NCBI GenBank assembly: GCA_964391995.1
Contig: CAYMOM010000002.1
Coordinates: 1-52,106 of the forward strand
Direction: 5' to 3'
DNA from: UBA11524 sp964391995
Lineage (GTDB): Bacteria > Bacillota > Clostridia > Christensenellales > Aristaeellaceae
Length of the DNA stretch: 52,106 nt
The notes below the pieces were generated by a model. The model was not told where the DNA came from, did not search any database, and saw nothing but the letters and a program-made list of their open reading frames with translations. Position numbers and translations under genes: made by a program. This document shows, in pieces, positions 16,101 to 24,404 of the stretch. The stretch's first letter is position 1; every line of letters begins with the position of its first letter.

Positions 16101-16528
16101 CCGGGGTGGGTGGATTGAAATACAATGTGCAGTATTACTACCGGCTTAAAACGGAGGTCCCACCCCGCCCGGGGTGGGTGGATTGAAATAGTTTAACTTT
16201 TACGGACAGAACGGTTACCAGGTCCCACCCCGCCCGGGGTGGGTGGATTGAAATCTTCAGGGTGGTGTCTATCTTGAGTAACTGGATAAGTCCCACCCCG
16301 CCCGGGGTGGGTGGATTGAAATATTAAAGAAATGAAGATTCCGGTCTGGCTACTATTGTCCCACCCCGCCCGGGGTGGGTGGATTGAAATCCTATTTCCA
16401 GGGCCTGGGCTGGACTGATAACGCTATGTCCCACCCCGCCCGGGGTGGGTGGATTGAAATTAACACTAACAGTGCTGCTAGCCCCACAGCCCGGAGTCCC
16501 ACCCCGTCCGGGTTTGCTGCATTGAAAT
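13198..16528 (+). CRISPR. Type I-C CRISPR array, 50 repeats and 49 spacers
   Basis: The 33-base repeat starts GTCCCACC and ends GGTGGATTGAAAT. Bases 3-10 and 15-22 (CCCACCCC/GGGGTGGG) form a perfect GC-rich stem with a 4-base loop. The 3' part after the stem is the typical I-C handle (about 11 bases, TGGATTGAAAT). By manual count there are 49 repeats that look identical and a 50th (16496-16528) with several substitutions in its second half. Spacers are mostly 32-37 bases and all look different. Several read through as plausible phage-type protein fragments, but targets cannot be named without a search. Cas5c of the adjacent operon is the expected processing enzyme. Confidence 0.99.
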
Positions 16529-16700
16529 TCAGCTCGCCGGCGTGGCAATTTTTCTTGTGGCTTTCCGCTCATCCGGTGTGACTTGATTGTAATAGCACGC
16601 TCCACTGTCACGCGTACCCTGCGCCCTGACACCACCCAGCCGTAGCCGGCGCAAACAGCACTGCGTACAGCCACACAATCAGAATCCATTTGCCTCTCAC
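16529..16700 (-). pseudogene. Possible decayed small secreted-protein ORF at the distal end of the array
   Basis: On the minus strand a GTG at 16700-16698 opens MRGKWILIVWLYAVLFAPA, which looks like a signal peptide, and continues to a TGA about 30 codons on. In the next frame the sequence goes on as a hydrophilic tail (YYNQVTPDERKATRKIA) to a TGA at 16531-16529, touching the last repeat. One frameshift would join them. There is no good ribosome site and I recognise no family; it could be chance. Confidence 0.25.
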
Positions 16701-17071
16701 CAAAGTCAGAGGGAAAATGCATATCAATTGCCAGGCAAAACCGCAAGCTTATTCCCCCATTCCAGGCGAGCCATCCGATATGGGTGGGAACATCCCTGCT
16801 GATACACCATTTTCTGTGACAGGTGCCGTATGCGATGTTTTTGTGCCCGCTTGATGGCAGCAAATGAGAGAACGTTTCTCATCGTTTGCCCGGCAGGTAT
16901 TCATGCGTATTTTCCTTTTGGATACTGCCCGCTCGTCAGCGGCGCATCATGGAAAACTGCATGCCTGCTAGAATCACTATTTCATCTTATATTTGCAAAC
17001 CAGGATGGACTTCAGCATTAACGCAATGCGGCGTATTTCACGAAATACCTCAAGGCAAAATCCGCCTTCGC
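16701..17071. other. Gene-poor stretch between array and carbohydrate locus
   Basis: No convincing ORF. Two structures are visible. One is a 19-base imperfect palindrome at 16864-16882 (ATGAGA, 7 bases, TCTCAT). The other is a pair of short hairpins just after the minus-strand GH43 stop: AAGGCGGATTTTGCCTT (17067-17051) and GTATTTCGTGAAATAC (17046-17031). The two hairpins could end the carbohydrate operon transcript, but no T-run follows. Confidence 0.5.
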
Positions 17072-19240
17072 TCAGTCCACGGGATGAACGCTGAGTTTCT
17101 CAAATCCCAATCCATCCGTTACAGCGCTGATGCCGACCCGCCCGCTCATCCACGGCATTGGGTCATTCATCTCCAGCAGCACGCCGTTTGCGCCAATAAC
17201 GCTGATTTTGCTGCCCTTCGCTCGGAAAGTCAGCGTAAGCTGGCTCCCCCATTCCACGCTGATGGGAACTTCCTTGGTCACAATGTCCTTGTAGCACTGC
17301 TTTGCCAGGACAATTCGGTTTTCCTGCACATGCAGTGCATATGCCCGGCGGCTGGCCTTGACCTGGTCGCCATGCCAGGATTCCCGGCTGGAGCGAATGT
17401 ATGCGCTGGCCGTTGCATCAGGGGAGCACGGCTTCATGTTGATGGTCATCCGCAGCTCATAGTCACGCCATTCCTGACCATACCACGCTTCACCGTATCC
17501 TTCCGCCGCTGTAAAACCGCAGAACTTCCGGTGCATGCTTCCTTGCGCCTTATGTCCAACAACTTGCAGCGCACCTCCGGTCACATCTTCGCCGCCTTCG
17601 ATGATCACAGCAGGCGCAAATTCATCCGCTTCGGTCAGGAAAATGCGGTCGATGGTTGCGGCGGTTTCCGCACAGATTTCCAGCGTGGATTGTCCAGCCG
17701 CCAGCTCAATGGTGCCAAAATAGCGTTTTTCCATGCTGTCGCAAGTGGCGGCACCCGTCGTCCCAGCCGTCATCCGCTGACCGTTGACGCAAATGGTCAT
17801 GTCCGCCTCATGGGCCAGAACAGTGGCTGCCAGGTGATACCTGTGTGTCTGCCACACATTCACGGCAAAGGTAGCTCTGTCCCCGGGCTGCATCACCAGG
17901 GCAGCACAGCCGGTTTCACCTGCACCGGTATGGACAGGGCCGCCCATGCAATGCACCGCATCAAACGCACCGGGAACGGACTTGACCCATTCGCAGTCCT
18001 CGCTGCCCTGGGCCACATCGCTCAGGCCAATGAAGGACGGCTGACAACCTTCGCCAATGCCAATTTTACCGCCAGTCAGCTTCGTCTGCTTGCGCAGGAA
18101 CTCCATGCCGTTGATGCAAAGCACCAGCATCCCCTGGCGCAGGGAGGCCTTCACTGTCAGCAGTGCATCCATGGCCACATTTGCTGGGAACACGCCGCTT
18201 TCGCCGGTGTTCAGCTGCCAGCGGCGGTCATGGTGCAGTTTCAGCACATCACCGGCAAAATGCATGCTGCACGTTTCCGCCGTCATCCGCACGTTGATTT
18301 CCGCCGTGAAGGTTTCACCTGCCTCCACCGGCAACGCACCATTCACCAGGCCTTCGCCGTTGCGGCTGACACATACAGGCTGCCTGGGCGCCGGCTGATG
18401 CCACCATGTGGCGTTGCAATACATACGGTCGCCGTTGAAAAACAGGCGGTCGATGTTCATGGAGCGGTGCAGCGGATGATTGCGTTCATTCAGAATGTTT
18501 TTGTGATAAATGATGTACATGGTATCCATGTCCGGGCCAACGCAAGTGGAAGAATGTCCTAGCGCATGGTATTCATCCCGGGTTTCCAGCAGCAGAATCC
18601 CGTCCCGCAGCTTGCGGAAGCCGCGATCCGGGCCTTCATGGGACACGACATAATCCACATGATAGCCGCGAGAAAGCACATGATTGCCCGTTTCCGTCAG
18701 GAAATAGCGTCCGTCCCGCTTGATAACCTGCGGGCCTTCCGTCCAGTGCCCCAGCCAGCTGGCTTCGATGACCTTGCTGCGCACATCAATCTCACCGGGG
18801 TTTGGCATCTGATGCACACGGATGCCCTGATGGCTGGCACGGTAGAAATAGCTGCGGCCATCATCATCCACAAAGATGCTGCCATCAATGCCGATGCCCA
18901 GATTGTCGCTGACCACCCGGAACGGGCCCAGGGGGCTGTCTGCACACAGCAGGTAATGCCCGCTGCCACGGGGAGAGGTGACCATCCAGAACTTCCCCGC
19001 ATTGTAGGCAACCTCCGGCGCATAGGCGCCAATGGTGCGTTCATCCGTGCAAACAAAGCCCTGATAGTCAAAGTGCAGCATATCGTCACTGACCCAGCAC
19101 TTAATGCCCGGACGGTTGCTGTGGCTGGAGCAGTACAGGTAGAAGCGTCCATCATGGCGCATCAGGAAGGGATCGCCAATTTCCCGGCCTTCCCACAGGT
19201 CGGTCAGGGCGTAGGGATTGCGGATCGTATTCACAGTCAT
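17072..19240 (-). CDS. Intracellular glycoside hydrolase family 43 enzyme with C-terminal beta-sandwich domains
   Basis: GH43 enzymes are inverting arabinofuranosidases or xylosidases with a five-bladed propeller. In the 722-residue product the base is Asp23 (EIGDPFLM), the modulator Asp119 (GIGIDGSIF) and the acid Glu168 (HWTEGP); all are present. The propeller spans about 5-310. It is followed by a small sandwich (about 325-420), a carbohydrate-binding-like module (about 440-560) and a C-terminal LamG/DUF1080-like sandwich (about 570-722); these module names are judged by eye. No signal peptide, so cytoplasmic. The start (ATG, TGGAGG about 6 bases before) is chosen over a frame extension of 14 codons that lacks a ribosome site. 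Last gene of the carbohydrate operon. The upstream gap holds interleaved inverted repeats that overlap its ribosome site. Confidence 0.9.
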   Translation of the reverse strand: MTVNTIRNPYALTDLWEGREIGDPFLMRHDGRFYLYCSSHSNRPGIKCWVSDDMLHFDYQGFVCTDERTIGAYAPEVAYNAGKFWMVTSPRGSGHYLLCADSPLGPFRVVSDNLGIGIDGSIFVDDDGRSYFYRASHQGIRVHQMPNPGEIDVRSKVIEASWLGHWTEGPQVIKRDGRYFLTETGNHVLSRGYHVDYVVSHEGPDRGFRKLRDGILLLETRDEYHALGHSSTCVGPDMDTMYIIYHKNILNERNHPLHRSMNIDRLFFNGDRMYCNATWWHQPAPRQPVCVSRNGEGLVNGALPVEAGETFTAEINVRMTAETCSMHFAGDVLKLHHDRRWQLNTGESGVFPANVAMDALLTVKASLRQGMLVLCINGMEFLRKQTKLTGGKIGIGEGCQPSFIGLSDVAQGSEDCEWVKSVPGAFDAVHCMGGPVHTGAGETGCAALVMQPGDRATFAVNVWQTHRYHLAATVLAHEADMTICVNGQRMTAGTTGAATCDSMEKRYFGTIELAAGQSTLEICAETAATIDRIFLTEADEFAPAVIIEGGEDVTGGALQVVGHKAQGSMHRKFCGFTAAEGYGEAWYGQEWRDYELRMTINMKPCSPDATASAYIRSSRESWHGDQVKASRRAYALHVQENRIVLAKQCYKDIVTKEVPISVEWGSQLTLTFRAKGSKISVIGANGVLLEMNDPMPWMSGRVGISAVTDGLGFEKLSVHPVD

Positions 19241-19249
19241 ATCGTACCT

Positions 19250-19303
19250 CCATTCATGAAAATGGCGCAGACAGCCTTGCATGAATGGTTCTCTGTCTGC
19301 GCC
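19250..19303 (-). promoter_or_regulatory. Interleaved inverted repeats (H-type pseudoknot topology) over the GH43 ribosome binding site
   Basis: In minus-strand RNA order: stem 1 arm GGCGCAGACAG (19303-19293), 4 bases, stem 2 arm CCATTCATG (19288-19280), 5 bases, stem 1 arm CTGTCTGCGCC (19274-19264), 5 bases, stem 2 arm CATGAATGG (19258-19250). Both stems are perfect (11 and 9 pairs). The end of stem 2 overlaps the GGAGG that serves the GH43 ATG at 19240. It fits exactly in the 75-base gap after the GH2 stop. Either a pseudoknot or two mutually exclusive structures is possible, and both could gate translation of the last gene. Function is inferred. Confidence 0.6.
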
Positions 19304-19315
19304 TTCATATTCCTG

Positions 19316-21076
19316 TTACCGCTGCAGGTTAATGCGGCGGATCTCATCCAGGTTCGCCTTGGGATTGCGGTCCATGTCCAGCAGACCGTTAACCTCCTGG
19401 AACACGTCCGTCAGCTGGGTGTAGCAGTAGCCCACAAAGCCGGGCATGTGCTTGAACGCCTGGGTAATGGCCTCAAAACGCTCCAGGAAAGCAGCCTCAT
19501 CCTTCGCAGCGCCGTTGTAGCCCCAGTTGCCATCGCCGGAGTCCTTCGCCATGGCAATGCCGCCGTACTCCGTCAGCAGCTTGGGCTTGCCGTGGTGGTC
19601 ATACCCCTTGGCGGTCACCAGACGGCCAAAGCCCGGGTTGCCGTCCAGCAGCACATCCTCGTTGGTGTAGTTGGGCGTAAGCTCGTGGGGCCAAGCGGTG
19701 TAGTCGTGGATGGTGGCAATGTCGGTGCTGGCCTGCTCCCAGCCATCGTTGCCGGAAACATAGCGGGTACCGTCCAGGCAGTGCACCATGTGATAGAGGG
19801 CATCCGCCAGCTGCTGGGCTTCCCTTTGCGTCTGGATGAAGGGCACACCCCAGCTTTCATTCAGGGGCACCCAGGCAATCAGGCTGGGATGGTTGTAGTC
19901 ACGCTTGATGGCCTCGCTCAGGTCACGCATCATGTTGCGCTTCTGGCTGTCACGGAGCCAGTAGGCGCTGGGCAGTTCGCCCCAGACCAGCAGGCCCAGC
20001 TTATCCGCCCAGTACAGGTAGCGGGGATCCTCAAACTTCTGGTGCTTCCGGGCGCCGTTATAGCCCATGCGGATGGTCAGCTCCACATCTTTGCGCAGGG
20101 CATCATCGCTGGGGGCGGTCAGGATACCATCCGGCCAGTAGCCCTGGTCAAGGATCAGCCGCTGGTACAGCACATGGTTGTTGATGGTGATGGCGCCATT
20201 AACAATCTCAATCTTGCGCATGCCGAAATAGGTATCCACCTTGTCACAAACCTGATCATCCACCAGGGTTTCAATGGACAGATCATACAGGCTGGGGCAA
20301 TGCGGCTCCCACATATGGATGCCTTCCAGGGTTTCGTTGTGGCGGAGGAACATTTCCGTTGCCACATACCGGTCGGTGGTTACGCGCACATCCTGCTGGG
20401 CCACCAAATCACCATGGAAGGAGGCAGTCAGCCGGATGGAAGCATTCTCGGGCAGTTCGTTCAGGCTCACCTCCACCTTGATGGAGGAACGTTCCACGCA
20501 AGAAGTCAGGCGGAAATCCACAGGATAATACTCGCCCACGCCCTCCAGCCAGACACTCTGCCAGATGCCGGTCACAGGCGTGTACCAGCAGCCCCAGCAC
20601 TCCGGGCGATGGCTCTGCTTGCCCCGGGGCTGGTCAGGCTCCAGGCGATCCTCCGCACGGACGGTCAGGGTGTATTCTCTCCCCGCTTCGGTCAGGTCGG
20701 TAATGTCAAACACGAAGGGGGTGTAGCCGCCCTCGTGACCGCCCAGGTACTGGCCATCCAGCCACACATCGGCAATATAGTCCACCGCACCAAAGTGCAG
20801 CAGTCGGCGGGCAGTCATGTCTGCCGGAACGGTGATTTTCCGGGCATACCACACCACATCCACCGCATCCAGGCACTCAATGCCGCTCAGCTTGCTCTGG
20901 TAGGCAAAAGGCACTTCGATTTTGTGGGTCGCAGGCAGGCTGCGGTACCACTTTTCCTTCTTTCCAACCTTCTGGCGGTCAAAGGCAAAGTCCCACTGTC
21001 CATTCAGGGTGCACCAGGTTTTGCGAACCCGGTCAGGTCTGGGGTGCTCCATGCGCAGTGCTTCGTTCATACTCAT
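19316..21076 (-). CDS. Glycoside hydrolase family 2 enzyme
   Basis: GH2 retaining glycosidases include beta-galactosidases, beta-glucuronidases and also arabinosidases. The 586-residue protein shows the family order: sugar-binding jelly roll (about 10-190, with WDFAFDR and HEGGYTPFVFDITD), an Ig-like domain (about 190-290), and a TIM barrel (about 290-586). The acid/base Glu407 (WVPLNESWG) and nucleophile Glu503 (LLTEYGG) are both present. No signal peptide, so it likely acts on imported oligosaccharides. The ATG overlaps the regulator stop (ATGA); GGAGG is very close to the first ATG, so the ATG two codons later is an alternative. Substrate unknown; context suggests arabinose, xylose or galactose side chains. 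Confidence 0.92.
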   Translation of the reverse strand: MSMNEALRMEHPRPDRVRKTWCTLNGQWDFAFDRQKVGKKEKWYRSLPATHKIEVPFAYQSKLSGIECLDAVDVVWYARKITVPADMTARRLLHFGAVDYIADVWLDGQYLGGHEGGYTPFVFDITDLTEAGREYTLTVRAEDRLEPDQPRGKQSHRPECWGCWYTPVTGIWQSVWLEGVGEYYPVDFRLTSCVERSSIKVEVSLNELPENASIRLTASFHGDLVAQQDVRVTTDRYVATEMFLRHNETLEGIHMWEPHCPSLYDLSIETLVDDQVCDKVDTYFGMRKIEIVNGAITINNHVLYQRLILDQGYWPDGILTAPSDDALRKDVELTIRMGYNGARKHQKFEDPRYLYWADKLGLLVWGELPSAYWLRDSQKRNMMRDLSEAIKRDYNHPSLIAWVPLNESWGVPFIQTQREAQQLADALYHMVHCLDGTRYVSGNDGWEQASTDIATIHDYTAWPHELTPNYTNEDVLLDGNPGFGRLVTAKGYDHHGKPKLLTEYGGIAMAKDSGDGNWGYNGAAKDEAAFLERFEAITQAFKHMPGFVGYCYTQLTDVFQEVNGLLDMDRNPKANLDEIRRINLQR

Positions 21077-22035
21077 ACTTCCTCCCGTGTTGTTGATTCA
21101 TTGGTTTTCTTTTGTTCAGTACAGTCCAGGCGCATCACAATAGCCTGCTGATGATCGCCGAACTTTTCGCCAAACAGGTTGATGCCGCCCTGATGCGCCG
21201 CACCGGCTTTCACGCCGATTTTCAGGCTGATGTAGGGCTTGTCCGTCAGGGTTAGTTGCTCAAGGGTCACATCGGAAATACGCTCATCGTTCAGGTAGCA
21301 GCCGTCCTCATTCACCAGCCAACGGGTCAAAAGACCATACTGGGTGGATGAGGGCAGCCACCACTCCGGCGTAAAGCGCCCCTGACGACCGCCGAAATCC
21401 CCCGGGCAGCACCAGGTTCCCAGCTCAATATTGTTGATGTTCACCGTGATGTCGCTGGGCCAATCCTTGCGGTAGTTGGGTGCCTCCGAGCAGGACTCGA
21501 AGGAAAACTCCAGGCACTTCACCTCATGGTCTTTCAGCACCTGGTTGGAGAAGCGATACTCCACAAACCCTTGCTGAAACCAGAGCAGCTGAGCCTCAAA
21601 CCGCCCAGGATCGTAAAATGATGCCACGTTGTCATGCTCACCAATGTTGCGCTGTGCGCTGAGCAAACCACAGGTGGGTACCACCCGGCAATCCGTGTAT
21701 GCACCGATGGGCATGGAATAAAAGTAGCTTTCCACCTCCTTGTGGTACAGATGGTGCAATTGAATACTCACAGTGTCTTTCTTTCGGCTGCACAGCTTTG
21801 CCACACCCCGGACGCCGGCCTGGCGCTCCGTGCGTATCAGCTCCGCTTCCTCCAGCACAACGATGCTGTTGGATACCGTGGAAATCGGCACCTCCAGCCG
21901 CTGGGAAAGTTCCAGCACGTTCATGCTGCACTCGTCCAGCAGCTGCAGAATGCGAATGCGCAGCTCGCTGGATAATGCATGCGCCACTTTTTGCAGCTTT
22001 TCCGGTTCCCGAAGGCTTAATTCCATGTGTTTCAT
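21073..22035 (-). CDS. ArsR-type winged-helix regulator with large C-terminal sensing domain
   Basis: Residues about 8-90 form a winged helix of the ArsR type (LSSELRIRILQLLDE, then the recognition helix VPISTVSNSIVVLEEAELI and a wing). The remaining 230 residues are a beta-rich domain with many aromatic residues (for example ELGTWCCPGDFGGRQG, PEWWLPSSTQYG) that I do not recognise. It lies where a ligand domain is expected, and sugar sensing would suit the locus. A normal ArsR protein has only 90-130 residues. The gene sits inside the carbohydrate operon between the secreted GH43 and GH2, with AAAGGAG upstream, so it probably controls its own operon. Ligand and operator are unknown; the palindrome at 36661-36676 is one candidate. 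Confidence 0.85.
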   Translation of the reverse strand: MKHMELSLREPEKLQKVAHALSSELRIRILQLLDECSMNVLELSQRLEVPISTVSNSIVVLEEAELIRTERQAGVRGVAKLCSRKKDTVSIQLHHLYHKEVESYFYSMPIGAYTDCRVVPTCGLLSAQRNIGEHDNVASFYDPGRFEAQLLWFQQGFVEYRFSNQVLKDHEVKCLEFSFESCSEAPNYRKDWPSDITVNINNIELGTWCCPGDFGGRQGRFTPEWWLPSSTQYGLLTRWLVNEDGCYLNDERISDVTLEQLTLTDKPYISLKIGVKAGAAHQGGINLFGEKFGDHQQAIVMRLDCTEQKKTNESTTREEV

Positions 22036-22077
22036 ATGTCAACTGTCTCCTTTTTCCGTGAAAATGACAGCTGGCGT

Positions 22078-24369
22078 TCATTCAAGGGGCACAGCCGTGC
22101 ATTCCAGCACGGTCAGTTCCTTGCCGGTAGAGAAGAACCCCCACAATCCATGGGTAAAGGGCTTGGCATCCTCCACCGTGAGGATCGGCTGGCTCTCATC
22201 CGGCAGATAAACAGCCACCTTGCCGCCCTTCAGTTCAATGTGCAATGCACCCTCCTCGGCATCTTCCCACCCTGGTACACGCTCAAAGCTGGATGAGCCA
22301 ACCGCGCCATAGCGTGCACGCTTGAGTGTTACACCCAGGCGGCTGACCGTCAGGCTATAGCCGAAATAGCTCTCGGTCACCTGCGCATCGTAGAGGGATA
22401 CATCCGTGGCGTGAAGAAGAATGCCGCTGGTTCCGCTCCCCTTTTCGGGAATCTTGAAACGAACGTCCAACACCATATCAGTATACCCCTCATTGCCGAA
22501 AAGTGCAAACCCTGATTTATTTCCAGCAATCTGAAGGACACCTTCAGTGGGTTTCATCATAAAGTTGCCCAGGGTAATGAAGCGGTTGCGCAAGGCATTG
22601 TCGGTAAAGTCGATGGTCAGCGGCTCCACAGCCGCACAGGCGAAGGAATCCACACGGTTCAGCAGCACATTTTCCGCAACAATGGTCAGCGTGTGATCCC
22701 CCTGGGGAAGCGGGATTGCATCCGTTGTAAAAGTGAATTCATCCCCCTTGCCGGAAAACTCCGGCACAGCGCCCGTCCACAGCATTTCCCCATCAACCAT
22801 CAGGGTGATGGTCTTGCCTGCATCCTCTTTGCGGACGGTCAGGTCGAAGCAATACTCACCCGTGGCAGCTACACGCACAGGGTAGCTGGCCTGGCCCAGC
22901 AGGGGTGCCTTTTCCTCCTGTGTACCCACATACTCCCAATGCAGTTCATCCGCATTCAGGGCGTGAATGGCGCTGAAATCCCCGGGGATGAGCTTCACCG
23001 CCGTATTGTCCCCCGAGCCTAACGCCTGTGCCGTGCAGGCCATAAAGGAATATGCTACATTTTCTGCCTTGTATGCACCAATGCTTGCCGCCGTCAGCGC
23101 CAGGTTTTTCACCGTCAGCACACGCATATCATCCAAGTACAGATACAGAATATCCGGCGTGTTTTCAACCCGCAGGGTATGGAGGCAATCCGCCGGGCCA
23201 ATCTCCGGCAGCGCTGCCGAAGCAATCTCCCCATCACCAACGCACAGCGAGATACGTTCCTGGGCAACGGTCACGGTTGCCGGTTTGTCAGCCTGCTGGC
23301 CAATCATCGCCCGGGCGTTTCCACCGTTCAGTGCAAAGTTCCATTCCTGGGTGAACAGCGGCGTTTCGTCCAATTCGGCGAAATAACCATCCCCGGCATC
23401 TATAAAGCTGTTCAGGTCAGCTGCTGCATCGCCATATACGTCCGGCATGGAAGGTACCGGCATGGGGGAATTGCTGGGGCCGGTGGTGTACAGCAAGCCG
23501 CCGTTGGTCAGCAGGCGGTCAAGGTTGTACAGCCGGGCCGGGCCAGCCAGAGACACCAGGGAATGATAGGTGGTGTACACGCTGTCCAGGTCGGGGCCAA
23601 TCACATTGGCAGAGTGACCAAGACCCTTGAACTCATCACCGAAGACGCTGTTAATCAGCAGCGTTGCATCCTCCCGCTGATAGAAGCTGCCACGGGGGGT
23701 GTCCTTTCGGGAGGCAAAGCTGACCTGGTAGCCGGTGGAGCAAACATGGTTGCCGGTAAAGGTCAGGTAATACCAGTCGCCCCGACGGAACAGACCCGGG
23801 CCTTCCGTCCAGTGCTTGAGGGTTGCGCCGGTAGAGGAGGCAATGCCGGAAGGCAGCATGGTGTTTTCATCCAGGATAGCAGACTTGATAATCCAGTTAT
23901 CCGGGTAAAGCATCATCAGCCTGCCATCGTCCATTTTGTAGAACGAGCCGTCAATGGAGTGCCCGAAGTTTTTCGTAATCAGTTCAAAAGGGCCAAGGGG
24001 GCTGTCGCTTTTGAGGATATAGTGCCCGTTGCCATTAGGAGAAGTAATCATATAAAAGCTGCCCCGCCAGTAGACAACCTCCGGCGCATAGGCGAAGTAT
24101 ACATCCCGGCCCTTGGTGCAGTAGCCCTCGTAAGTCCAGTCGACCAGGTTGCGGGAAGTGTAGACGCGCACGCGCTCCTCGCAGGTGGAAGCATACATAT
24201 AGTACACGCCATTGTGGCGCATAACGAAGGGATCGCCAATGCCATAGTCATCGGCATTCACATTGATGGGTGGATACTGGCCTTCCACCGTCATGGGGTT
24301 CGTATATTCCTCCCCCATGGCAGATGTGCAGACCAAACACAAAAGGAGTATCAGAATCAGGCATTTCAT
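22078..24369 (-). CDS. Secreted GH43 glycosidase with C-terminal beta-sandwich domains
   Basis: 763 residues with an N-terminal signal peptide (MKCLILILLLCLVCTSAMGE, cut probably after AMG). The GH43 propeller has Asp46 (GIGDPFVM), Asp140 (HSIDGSFY) and Glu189 (HWTEGP) as base, modulator and acid. After the propeller (to about 330) come a small sandwich, a carbohydrate-binding-like module and a C-terminal LamG/DUF1080-like module, the same order as in the intracellular GH43 at 17072-19240. It should act outside the cell on arabinan or arabinoxylan type chains; the exact substrate cannot be told. The start is set by CAGGAGG 7 bases before the ATG; the frame extends upstream over the permease gene without coding similarity. 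Confidence 0.92.
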   Translation of the reverse strand: MKCLILILLLCLVCTSAMGEEYTNPMTVEGQYPPINVNADDYGIGDPFVMRHNGVYYMYASTCEERVRVYTSRNLVDWTYEGYCTKGRDVYFAYAPEVVYWRGSFYMITSPNGNGHYILKSDSPLGPFELITKNFGHSIDGSFYKMDDGRLMMLYPDNWIIKSAILDENTMLPSGIASSTGATLKHWTEGPGLFRRGDWYYLTFTGNHVCSTGYQVSFASRKDTPRGSFYQREDATLLINSVFGDEFKGLGHSANVIGPDLDSVYTTYHSLVSLAGPARLYNLDRLLTNGGLLYTTGPSNSPMPVPSMPDVYGDAAADLNSFIDAGDGYFAELDETPLFTQEWNFALNGGNARAMIGQQADKPATVTVAQERISLCVGDGEIASAALPEIGPADCLHTLRVENTPDILYLYLDDMRVLTVKNLALTAASIGAYKAENVAYSFMACTAQALGSGDNTAVKLIPGDFSAIHALNADELHWEYVGTQEEKAPLLGQASYPVRVAATGEYCFDLTVRKEDAGKTITLMVDGEMLWTGAVPEFSGKGDEFTFTTDAIPLPQGDHTLTIVAENVLLNRVDSFACAAVEPLTIDFTDNALRNRFITLGNFMMKPTEGVLQIAGNKSGFALFGNEGYTDMVLDVRFKIPEKGSGTSGILLHATDVSLYDAQVTESYFGYSLTVSRLGVTLKRARYGAVGSSSFERVPGWEDAEEGALHIELKGGKVAVYLPDESQPILTVEDAKPFTHGLWGFFSTGKELTVLECTAVPLE

Positions 24370-24404
24370 TGGTTCCGCCTCCTGAAAAAATCGAAATCGA
24401 ATGA

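Noticed and set aside
18566..21151. Large plus-strand ORF (about 860 codons) opposite the GH43 and GH2 genes
   Set aside because: Shadow of GC-rich coding sequence; the minus-strand frame has full GH2/GH43 motifs and ribosome sites, the plus frame has none.
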